Of a stretch of 64,000 nt of DNA, positions 31,441-38,826 are shown piece by piece. Each line of letters begins with the position of its first letter. Position 1 is the stretch's first letter. A program made the position numbers and the translations under genes. The notes under the pieces were generated by a model. It saw only the letters and a program-made list of their open reading frames with translations, was not told the origin of the DNA and did not search any database. The DNA is from CBDCCV01 sp965215025. Lineage in GTDB: Bacteria; Bacteroidota; Rhodothermia; Rhodothermales; Salinibacteraceae. Location: contig CBDCCV010000002.1 in NCBI GenBank assembly GCA_965215025.1, positions 1,054,001 through 1,118,000 on the forward strand, written 5' to 3'.

Positions 31441-34263
31441 TTAGAGATCCGAGGTGAACGTGTACGTGCCGGAACCGATGCGGTAAACGACGCGGCCTTC
31501 TTCTACGCGCACCTGGTCCAATCCTTCCGCCTCGGCGGCGGGCTGCCCGCTCTCGCGCACGCCGTCGGGATCGGTCGTGGGAAGATGCACCGTGGCGGTG
31601 GTGTTGGCCGGGACGGTGACAGTCAAGGCAAGGCGGTTTTCGTCGCGTTCCCACCGGCTCTGGATGCGGCCGTGGACGGAGTCGTAATGCGCCTCGGCCC
31701 AGTCCAGCCCGTCCACGACAGCAGGGCGGATGACGGTGTGCTTGAAGCCAGGCGCGTCGAGGTCGGGGCGGAGGCCGGCGAGCGCGCGGTACGGCCAGAA
31801 ACCGATGAACGCCGCGTACGGATGATGGCCTGTGCCGTAGCCCTCTGGGTTGAGGTTTTCGCCGAGTGTGCTGGTGGAGTCCTCGACGAAGTAGAGCCAG
31901 CCGGGGCCGTCCTCGTTCATCAGCATGGCGTAGGCGAGGTCGGCGCGTCCGCGCTCGGCCAGTTCCTCCATCATCGGGAAGGCGCCGACGAAGCCCGCCG
32001 TGGCCGTCGTGTCCCATCCGGTGACGTGCTCGACGAGCCGCTCGAACACGGCCTCTTCCTGTTCCTCCGGCACCATGCCCAGCCACAGCGGCGTGGCCTG
32101 CGCCGTCTGCGACGAGTCCTGGTACAGCCCCGTCGCCTCGTCCAGAAAGCGCGCGTTGAATTGGGTGCGGATGGAGTCAGCGAGGTTGCGGTACTGCTCG
32201 GCCTCCTCTGGGCGGCCCAGGAGATTGGCCATGCGGCTCGTGATCTCGGCGACGGAGTAGAACGCAGCGGTCGAGGACTGCACGACGGGCGTGAGGCCGG
32301 GGACGCCCTTGCCGTCCCATCGCCACGTGCGGTCGAGCCAGTCGCCCAGGCGCCAGTCGAGCGTGAAGTCCTGCGGATCGGCGCGCGAGCGGAGGTACGC
32401 CACGTACTCCTTTACGTGCGGATACGCCGTCTCTACGGCGCGGCGGTCGGCGTAAAACTCGTAGAGCGTCCAGGGGACGTAGGCGAGCGTGGCGCCCCAC
32501 CACGGGTCGGCGAAGTCGCCGGGCGCGCCGTCCTCATCCGTGCGCCAGATGCCGGGTGTGGGCGCGATGGGCGGCATGTGCCCGTTCGGGTCCTGCGCGT
32601 CGATCATGTCCTTCAGGAACTTGGCGTAGAGGCGCGCCGCGTCGAAGTTGTAGAGGTACGCCTCCATTTCTACGAGCGCGTCGTAGGTCCAGCCCATCTT
32701 CTCGCGCGTGGGTTCCTCGGCCGGGAGGCCGTGCGCGCTGTTGAGGAGCGTCCGCCGGATGGCGCTCTGGAGCTGGTTTAGGCGCGGGTTCGAGGAAGAG
32801 AAATGACCGTCCGACTCGAGATCGGTGTGGATGGCCAGGGCGCGCATGTCCTCTGGCGCGGGCGCCTCGCGTAGCCCCGTGATCTGCACGTAGCGGAAGC
32901 CGTGGTAAGTGAAGCGCGGCTCGTACACGTCCGCGCTCTCGCCACTGAGGACGAAGACGCCCTTCTGGAAGCGACCGTAGGTGTGGCTGGCGCTGTGCGC
33001 AGTGTCGAGCGTGCCCTCTTCGCGCAGCACCTCGTTGAAGTGGAGCGTGACCTCCTGCCCCGCCGCGCCGGAAGCGGTGAGGCGCACGGCCCCTGTCAGG
33101 TTTTTGCCGAAGTCCACTACGAAGGTGTCCGGCGCCGGCTCGGTGATTTCTTCGGGCGGGACGACCTCGGTAATGCGCATGGGCGGGTGGTGCTGCGCGG
33201 CCAGTTCAGCCTCCGGTGCGGGCAGGACCGCCACGGGCTGCCAATCCGAGGCGTCGTAGCCGGCGGCGGCCCAGCCGTCGCGCTTTTCTCGTGCATCAAT
33301 CGTCTCGCCGCCGCGGATGCTGTTGTAGGTGATCTGCCCCGTAGCCCAGCGCCAGTCTTCGTTCGAGGTGATTGTTTCTGTGGTGCCGTCCTCGTACTCG
33401 ATCTCTATTTGCAGAAGCAGCTTCGGCGGCGCTCGCCAGGGCGCGCTCTGGAAGCCGAAGAGGTCGGGCGTGGCGGCGTAGTAGAAGCCCGTGCCCAGAA
33501 CCGCGCCCACGGCGTTCGGCCCCGCGCGCAGGTCTTCCGTCACGTCGTAGGTGACGTAGAGGACGCGGTCGGAGTAGTCGGTAAAGCCGGGGTCGAGCAG
33601 GTGGTCGCCCACCTTCTCGCCGTTGAGCATCAGCTCGTAGTAGCCGAGGCCGCTCACGTACGCCGTCGCCCGCCGCATTTCTTTTTCGACGGGAAACTCG
33701 CTGCGCAGAAGGCGCGCGGCGTGCGCCTCCGTCGAGTCGAGCGCCCCCTCCGGCGCGCCGATCCACTCCGCCTTCCAATCGGACGTTTCCAAAAGACCCA
33801 TCGACCAGAACGCCGGCGCGCTCCACGCCGACGGCTCCCCGTCGCCGTCCCACGCGCGCGCCTTCCAGTGGTAGCGCCTGCCGGATTGAAGCGGCGCGCC
33901 GTCGTAGGCGATGTGCACGGTCGCGTCAGACGTCACCTTGCCGGAGTCCCACACGTCGCCTCGGCCAGCGGCAAGCGTGTCCGGGTGGCTCGCCACGAGG
34001 AGGCGGTAGGCCGTCTGCCGGGCCGCGCGTTTCTCGGAGGTGACGATCCAGCTCAGGCGCGGCTCCGGCGTGTCGAGGCCGAGCGGGTTGCGGGCGTACT
34101 CCACGCGCAGGCTTTCGGGATGGAGCGTGCCCGCCGGCTGTGCTACCGCTGGACTCCACACGCTCAGCAGCAGGCACAGCGCTGGTAGGAACACGATATA
34201 TCGTGTCCCTACGATTGCTTTGACGGTCACACCTGTTTTCAGCAGCATTGCTTTCTCCATCAT
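31441..34263 (-). CDS. Exported GH78 alpha-L-rhamnosidase (first of two)
   Basis: A 940-residue glycosidase. From the N-terminus: a signal peptide that includes sequence from a dispersed palindrome; 'VEYARNPLGLDTPEPRLSWI', a typical GH78 start; a jelly-roll with 'RATAYVSGLGYYELMLNGEK' and 'GFTDYSDRVLYVTYDVT'; and a catalytic (alpha/alpha)6 barrel from about residue 480. The barrel contains 'EEPTREKMGWTYDA' (general-acid region) and 'PWWGATLAYVPWTLYEFYAD'. A C-terminal beta-domain closes it. It removes terminal alpha-L-rhamnose with inversion. The start ATGATG at 34263 overlaps the sulfatase stop (ATGA), so translation is likely coupled. The two GH78 enzymes here share the fold but are clearly diverged and probably cut different linkages. 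Confidence 0.92.
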   Translation of the reverse strand: MMEKAMLLKTGVTVKAIVGTRYIVFLPALCLLLSVWSPAVAQPAGTLHPESLRVEYARNPLGLDTPEPRLSWIVTSEKRAARQTAYRLLVASHPDTLAAGRGDVWDSGKVTSDATVHIAYDGAPLQSGRRYHWKARAWDGDGEPSAWSAPAFWSMGLLETSDWKAEWIGAPEGALDSTEAHAARLLRSEFPVEKEMRRATAYVSGLGYYELMLNGEKVGDHLLDPGFTDYSDRVLYVTYDVTEDLRAGPNAVGAVLGTGFYYAATPDLFGFQSAPWRAPPKLLLQIEIEYEDGTTETITSNEDWRWATGQITYNSIRGGETIDAREKRDGWAAAGYDASDWQPVAVLPAPEAELAAQHHPPMRITEVVPPEEITEPAPDTFVVDFGKNLTGAVRLTASGAAGQEVTLHFNEVLREEGTLDTAHSASHTYGRFQKGVFVLSGESADVYEPRFTYHGFRYVQITGLREAPAPEDMRALAIHTDLESDGHFSSSNPRLNQLQSAIRRTLLNSAHGLPAEEPTREKMGWTYDALVEMEAYLYNFDAARLYAKFLKDMIDAQDPNGHMPPIAPTPGIWRTDEDGAPGDFADPWWGATLAYVPWTLYEFYADRRAVETAYPHVKEYVAYLRSRADPQDFTLDWRLGDWLDRTWRWDGKGVPGLTPVVQSSTAAFYSVAEITSRMANLLGRPEEAEQYRNLADSIRTQFNARFLDEATGLYQDSSQTAQATPLWLGMVPEEQEEAVFERLVEHVTGWDTTATAGFVGAFPMMEELAERGRADLAYAMLMNEDGPGWLYFVEDSTSTLGENLNPEGYGTGHHPYAAFIGFWPYRALAGLRPDLDAPGFKHTVIRPAVVDGLDWAEAHYDSVHGRIQSRWERDENRLALTVTVPANTTATVHLPTTDPDGVRESGQPAAEAEGLDQVRVEEGRVVYRIGSGTYTFTSDL
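34185..34212. repeat. Dispersed palindrome, copy 4, inside a signal-peptide coding region
   Basis: GTAGGAACACGATA and TATCGTGTCCCTAC make a 28-bp palindrome with one mismatch. It is in frame within the 5' coding sequence of the GH78 gene, where it encodes the residues VGTRYIVFL of the signal peptide. Confidence 0.9.
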
Positions 34264-35867
34264 TGCAGCGCCCCGCGCAGGTACGCCCAGCGGGCGCGCA
34301 TCGCGGCGAGGGTGTCCCGGTAAGCGGGGTCGTCGGCGAGGTTTTCGAGTTCGTGCGGGTCGCGCTCGGTGTCGTAGAGCGTCTCGACGTCCGGGTCGGG
34401 GTCGAGGTAGCGGAGGTACTTGAAGCGCGGCTGGACGACGCCCTCGGTGCGCGGGATGCGCCCGTCGTAGCCGAAGAGGTGCTCGTAGAAGAAGTCGTGG
34501 CGCCAGGCCTCGCCCTGCGGACGCGGCGTTTGCAGCAGCCGGCTCAGGTCCTGCCCCTGCATCCGCTCGGGGATGGGCAAGCCGGCCAGGGCGAGGAGTG
34601 TCGGGGCGACGTCGATGTTGAGCGTCATCTCGTCGCGCGTCTGGCTCTGCGGGCTGCGCGGGTCGTAGAGGATCATCGGCACGCGGATGGACGCTTCGTG
34701 GCCGTACCACTTCCCCGCGAGGCCGTGCTCGCCGAGGAAGAAGCCGTTGTCGCTCGTGAGGAGGATCACCGTGTTCTCGGCGAGGCCCTCGCGCTCGAGC
34801 GCCGCGCGGACCTCACCCAGGACGCGGTCCACGCCCGTGACGAGGCGGTAGTACCTTTTGACGTTGACCTGATAGAGCGAGTCCGTGCCGAAGCGCACGC
34901 GCCAGCGCGCGCGGCCCTCTTCGCGCGGGTTCTCTGAGAAGCCGAAGGCGGGCAATTTGCTGTACGCCGTATCGGGCGGGGGCGGGATCGTCGCCTCGGC
35001 GTAGAGGCCGTCAAACGCCGGGTCGGGCACGAACTGGTTCAGCCCCTCGACGTGTGGCGCCTTGAAGCTGACGGAGAGCGCGAACGGCTCTTCGCGCGCG
35101 GCGGCCCCTTCGAGAAAGGCTATGGCCTGCCGCCCCATCAGCCGCGTGAGGTGGAGCGAGTCGCCCTGGGCGTCGGTGGCGTAGTACGACCCCTGCCCGC
35201 CGAAGCCGTGCCACACGTCGAATTCTTCCGCAGGCAGCTCTCCCCCGAGGCCGTACTTGCCGATAAAGCCCGTGTAGTAGCCGGCCTCGCGCAAGAGCGC
35301 CGGGTAGGTGTGCGCAAACGCCTCGGTCGAGAAGCCCGTGGCGAAGTCGTCGATGCCGTGCCGCCGCGCGTACTGCCCGCTCAGGATCGAGGCGCGGCTC
35401 ACGGCGCAGATCGAGGTGGTGACGTAGGCGTTCGGAAAATAGACGCCCGCGCGCGCGAGCGTGTCCATGTGCGGCGTCTGGATGATCGCGTTGCCGGCGG
35501 CGCCGAGCGCGTCGTGGCGCTGGTCGTCGGTGAGGAGGACGATGAGGTTGGGCCGCTCCGCCGTGACACGAACGGTGTCATCCGCCGGTTGCGCGGGCGA
35601 GGAGGCGCAGCCGGTGGCGAGGAGCAACGCGAAGCAAGCAGCAATGCCGAACACTGAACGCGGAATGATTCGATGACGCGACAGCCCTGTGCTCTCCCTC
35701 TCCCCTCGCGGGACACGAGCGGAGTGACTGGCCGAAGGCAAAGGGCCGGGGTGAGGGGGAGCGGTCTGCTTCCGTGGTGCCGATTCACCCTCACCCTGTC
35801 CCTCTCCCATCAAGGGAGAGGGGACGCATAAGCTACCGTCCTGCCGAATTGAACTATCAAGTTTCAT
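34260..35867 (-). CDS. Sulfatase (S1-type), lipoprotein-like, leader contains a REP element
   Basis: A frame of 535 residues. The S1 sulfatase domain starts at about residue 105 ('RPNLIVLLTDDQRHDALG' with metal Asp114-Asp115). The formylglycine site is C154-A-V-S-R158, a CxVSR form of the usual CxPSR. 'GFIGKYGLG', 'LLTSDNGFFLGEHGLAGKWY' and 'NIDVAPTLLALAG' follow. It hydrolyses sulfate esters on carbohydrate, and Cys154 must be oxidised by an activating enzyme not seen here. The ATG at 35867 overlaps the upstream GH78 stop (ATGA). Residues 10-60, however, are translated REP repeat ('PSPLMGEGQGEGES', 'PPHPGPLPS'). The functional start could be GTG 35654, just before a lipobox 'FALLLATGC'. Confidence 0.82.
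   Translation of the reverse strand: MKLDSSIRQDGSLCVPSPLMGEGQGEGESAPRKQTAPPHPGPLPSASHSARVPRGERESTGLSRHRIIPRSVFGIAACFALLLATGCASSPAQPADDTVRVTAERPNLIVLLTDDQRHDALGAAGNAIIQTPHMDTLARAGVYFPNAYVTTSICAVSRASILSGQYARRHGIDDFATGFSTEAFAHTYPALLREAGYYTGFIGKYGLGGELPAEEFDVWHGFGGQGSYYATDAQGDSLHLTRLMGRQAIAFLEGAAAREEPFALSVSFKAPHVEGLNQFVPDPAFDGLYAEATIPPPPDTAYSKLPAFGFSENPREEGRARWRVRFGTDSLYQVNVKRYYRLVTGVDRVLGEVRAALEREGLAENTVILLTSDNGFFLGEHGLAGKWYGHEASIRVPMILYDPRSPQSQTRDEMTLNIDVAPTLLALAGLPIPERMQGQDLSRLLQTPRPQGEAWRHDFFYEHLFGYDGRIPRTEGVVQPRFKYLRYLDPDPDVETLYDTERDPHELENLADDPAYRDTLAAMRARWAYLRGALQ
35691..35833. repeat. REP element inside the sulfatase leader
   Basis: CT-rich and GA-rich arms, with CTCTCCCTCTCCCCTCGCG on the left and CCTCTCCCATCAAGGGAGAG near the right end. 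Partial relatives sit at 38699-38732 (nearly the same 34 bases followed by similar sequence) and 50845-50950. The element is the familiar type whose translation gives 'PHPGPLP...RGERE'. Confidence 0.85.
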
Positions 35868-38656
35868 CGCGCGCCCGTCATCTCCTCCACCGCAAACCGA
35901 TATGCCCCGCCGCCGACCTCGAACACCGCGCGCCCCTCCTCCATCCGCAGAAGCGTCACGCCCTCCGCGTCTTGCGCAGGGGCGCCGTCCTCCTGCACCG
36001 CCTCCGCCGAGGCCGCCGGCACGTGCACCTCGGCCGTCACGCCGGGCGGCACGTCCACGCTCATCCGCAGCGCCTCGCCGTCGCGCCGCCACGCGCTGCG
36101 GATGGGGCCGCGCACGGACTCGTATTCGACCTCGGCCCACTCCAGCGCCTCGGTCACCGTGGGGCGAATCGTGACACGGCGGAAGCCCGGTGCTTCCACG
36201 CGCAGCCCGCCGAGGCCCGCGTAGAACCACTCCTCGATGTGGCCGAGCATGAAGTGGTTCTGCGACGAGAGCGGGTTGGCGTCCCACGCCTCGGTGAGGG
36301 TCGTGGAGCCGGCCAGGCGCTGCGCGGCGTAGCTCGGCGGCTCCGGGTTTGTGGCCATGGCGTGGATGAGGTCGGAGCGGCCCCGGCGCATCAAGGCGAG
36401 GAGGACGTAGCGGTGCCCCACGTCGCCGGCGGTGGTGTGCGTGCCGTGCGCGCGGATGTCTTCGACGAGGTGGGCGAACACCTCGTCTTCGCGCTTCGGC
36501 GGGGCGAGGCCGAGCGCGAGCGGCATGGCCTGCGCCGTCTGGCTCCCCTCGTCGTAGAGCGCCGTTTCTTCATTGAAATACGCCGCGTTGAAGGCGGCGC
36601 GCACCTCGGCGGCCCGCGCCTCGAAGCGTTGCGCGTCTTCTTCCTCGCCCAAGAGCCGGGCGATCTCGGCCAGCGTGCGCAGGTCGGAGAAGTACGTGGC
36701 CGTGGCGGTGACGCCCTTGCTGGTGAGCTTCGACGGGCCGGGCGGGCCGGGGGCGATGTCGTACCAGTCGCCCAGGCCGTAGGCGAGGATGCCGTCCTCG
36801 CCGCGCTTGCCCTCCAGATACTCGGCGTAGCGCTTCATGGCGGGGTAGTGCCGCCGCAGCGGGCGCGCGTCGCCGAAGTGCCGGTACGCCATCCACGGCG
36901 CCAGGATGAAGGCGCTGCCCCACTCAGGCGAGTCGCGGAAGCCGTCTGAGAAGACGGTGAACTCCGGCGCGATGTCCGGGACGAGGCCAGCCAGCGAATC
37001 ACCCGGCGGGAGCTGCGCCTCGGCCATGTCGTCGGTCCACTTGGCATAGAGCGTGGCCGTGTCGAAGTTATGCATCACGCCCGGCCCGTTGAGGTACGCC
37101 TGCTCGAGCCAGCCGAGCTTCTCGCGGTGCGGGCAGTCCGTCATCACGCTCATCATGTTGCTGCGGATGGCGTCCGTGATGATCTCGTGGATGCCGTTGA
37201 GGAGCGTATCCGAGGAGGCGAAAGAGCCAGTAGGCGCCGCGTCGGCGTGGACGAACTGGCTTTCGAGGCCGAGGAAGAGAGGCTTTCCCTCGGCGGCGGC
37301 GGTCTGCGGATCGCGCGTGGCGCCCTCGACCTGCACGTAGCGGAAGCCGGTGTAGGTGAAGCTCGGCCGCCACGTCTCCGCGCCTTTGCCCCTCAGCGTG
37401 TAGGTGAAGAAAATCTCGCCCCAATGCTTCATGCTGCGCTGGTCGATGAGGCCGGTGCTGTCGTCGAGCACCTCGGCGGGGCGCAGCTTCACCGAAGCCC
37501 CTTCTGGCCCGCGGATGCGCAGGCGCGGCCAGCCGGAGAGGTTCTGCCCGAGGTCGTAGACGTAGACGCCCGGCGCCGGCTCGGTGACTTGGGCGGGCCG
37601 GTGCACCGCCTGCACCCGGAGCGGCGGGTTCGGTTGCGCCCGGAGCGTGCCGCCGGGCGGGTCGAGGACGGGCGCCTCGGCCCACGCCGCGTCGTCGAAG
37701 TCCGCCGTGGCCCAGCCGGACTGCTCCAAGCGAGCGTCGTAGTCCTCGCCGCCCCAGATGGAGGAGAACGTCGTCGGCGCACCGGCCACGCGCCAGCCTT
37801 CGTCGCCGCTCGTGAGCGTGGTCGCCGAGCCGTCGGGGTGCTCGATGGTGAGGTGCAGGATGAGTTTCGGGTCGCCGTAGGGGCCGTAGAACTTGGCGTA
37901 GCGCCCTTCGGCGTTGGAGCGCTCCGGCGCGCCCGGCACGTGGTACATCCCGTGGCCGAGGGCGATGCCGAGCGCGTTCTCCCCCTCATGCACGAGGTCC
38001 GTTACGTCGTACGTGTTGTAAAGGACCGACTTCGCGTAGTCCGTCCACCCCGGCATGAGCATGTCCTCGGACGCCGCCTCGCCGTTGATGCGTAGCACGT
38101 AGGAGCCTAATCCGGTGACGTGCACAAGCGCGCGCCGCACCGGCTTCTCCAACCCAAACGCCCGCCGAAACAGCGGAAGCTGATCCGGCGCCATCTCCAA
38201 CGCCGCGTGCGTGAGGCTGTCGAGGCCGGCCCACTGCGCCGCGCCCCAGTCGCCCATCCGCCCGGTCGTCCACGTCGCTGGCGCGCTCCACGCCGAGGGT
38301 TCGCCCTCCCCGTTCCACGTGCGGACTTTCCAGAAGTACGTCCGTCCCGGCTCCAGCGCGGCTCCGTTGTACGGAATAAGATGTGTCTCCTCGCTGTCCA
38401 CGCGCCCGCTGTCCCAAGCGTTACCCTCGTTCCGGGCGAGCGTGGCGGGCGAGGTTGCCACAAGGAGGCGGTAGGCCGTCTGCCGCTCCCCACGCACGTC
38501 GGAGCGCAGCTTCCAGCTTAGGCGGGGCTGCTCTGCGTCCACGCCGAGCGGATTTTTCCTGAACTCCACGCGCAAGTCGTAGGCTTCCAGATCCGACGCC
38601 GGCGCGGGGGCGGCAAGGAGCAGGAAGGCGAGGCAGAAGGAAAGCAGTTTCGTCAC
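35864..38656 (-). CDS. Exported GH78 alpha-L-rhamnosidase (second)
   Basis: A 930-residue enzyme with a signal peptide ('LLSFCLAFLLLAAPAPA'). The N-terminus 'VEFRKNPLGVDAEQPRLSWK' and 'ALVHVTGLGSYVLRINGEAA' are GH78 carbohydrate-binding and jelly-roll domains. The catalytic barrel carries 'DCPHREKLGWLEQAY', the classical GH78 acid motif, and 'PEWGSAFILAPWMAYRHFGD'. It releases alpha-L-rhamnose from oligosaccharides. Its 3' end overlaps the sulfatase ATG. It is preceded by a 158-base gap with repeats after the sulfatase-GH3 gene, so it may be in the same long transcript. Confidence 0.93.
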   Translation of the reverse strand: MTKLLSFCLAFLLLAAPAPASDLEAYDLRVEFRKNPLGVDAEQPRLSWKLRSDVRGERQTAYRLLVATSPATLARNEGNAWDSGRVDSEETHLIPYNGAALEPGRTYFWKVRTWNGEGEPSAWSAPATWTTGRMGDWGAAQWAGLDSLTHAALEMAPDQLPLFRRAFGLEKPVRRALVHVTGLGSYVLRINGEAASEDMLMPGWTDYAKSVLYNTYDVTDLVHEGENALGIALGHGMYHVPGAPERSNAEGRYAKFYGPYGDPKLILHLTIEHPDGSATTLTSGDEGWRVAGAPTTFSSIWGGEDYDARLEQSGWATADFDDAAWAEAPVLDPPGGTLRAQPNPPLRVQAVHRPAQVTEPAPGVYVYDLGQNLSGWPRLRIRGPEGASVKLRPAEVLDDSTGLIDQRSMKHWGEIFFTYTLRGKGAETWRPSFTYTGFRYVQVEGATRDPQTAAAEGKPLFLGLESQFVHADAAPTGSFASSDTLLNGIHEIITDAIRSNMMSVMTDCPHREKLGWLEQAYLNGPGVMHNFDTATLYAKWTDDMAEAQLPPGDSLAGLVPDIAPEFTVFSDGFRDSPEWGSAFILAPWMAYRHFGDARPLRRHYPAMKRYAEYLEGKRGEDGILAYGLGDWYDIAPGPPGPSKLTSKGVTATATYFSDLRTLAEIARLLGEEEDAQRFEARAAEVRAAFNAAYFNEETALYDEGSQTAQAMPLALGLAPPKREDEVFAHLVEDIRAHGTHTTAGDVGHRYVLLALMRRGRSDLIHAMATNPEPPSYAAQRLAGSTTLTEAWDANPLSSQNHFMLGHIEEWFYAGLGGLRVEAPGFRRVTIRPTVTEALEWAEVEYESVRGPIRSAWRRDGEALRMSVDVPPGVTAEVHVPAASAEAVQEDGAPAQDAEGVTLLRMEEGRAVFEVGGGAYRFAVEEMTGAR

Positions 38657-38698
38657 GAATGAAGGTAAGTAGAGTTGACAGAACGGCAGAACAAAAAT

Positions 38699-38732
38699 CT
38701 CCCTCTCCCATCGAGGGAGAGGGGACGCACGG
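38699..38732. repeat. Short REP copy with internal hairpin
   Basis: CTCCCTCTCCCATCGAGGGAGAGGGGAC forms a tight hairpin (CTCTCCC/GGGAGAG). It matches the right end of the 35691-35833 element, and the similarity continues downstream into GCTACCG. Located between the GH78 and sulfatase-GH3 genes. Confidence 0.75.
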
Positions 38733-38798
38733 TGCTACCGCTTTGCTAAACTGGAAGAGATGGTTTCATTACCAAGCCCCCCGCCCACAGCAGTGCAT

Positions 38799-38826
38799 CG
38801 TCAATCGTCCGTCGTCAATCGTCCGT
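38799..38826. repeat. Two tandem 14-bp repeats overlapping a stop codon
   Basis: CGTCAATCGTCCGT occurs twice head to tail at 38799-38812 and 38813-38826. Read on the minus strand, one unit contains the TGA stop (38817-38815) of the sulfatase-GH3 gene. The same core forms the arms of the repeat at 27613-27675. Confidence 0.8.

Noticed and set aside
34260..35867. Sulfatase judged inactive because CxPSR is CxVSR
   Set aside because: Formylglycine formation needs mainly Cys and Arg with a favourable Pro or similar. CAVSRAS forms occur in apparently active S1 families, so inactivity is not supported.
38799..38826. Start of a CRISPR array
   Set aside because: Only two units of 14 bp in direct contact, with no spacers and no cas genes.
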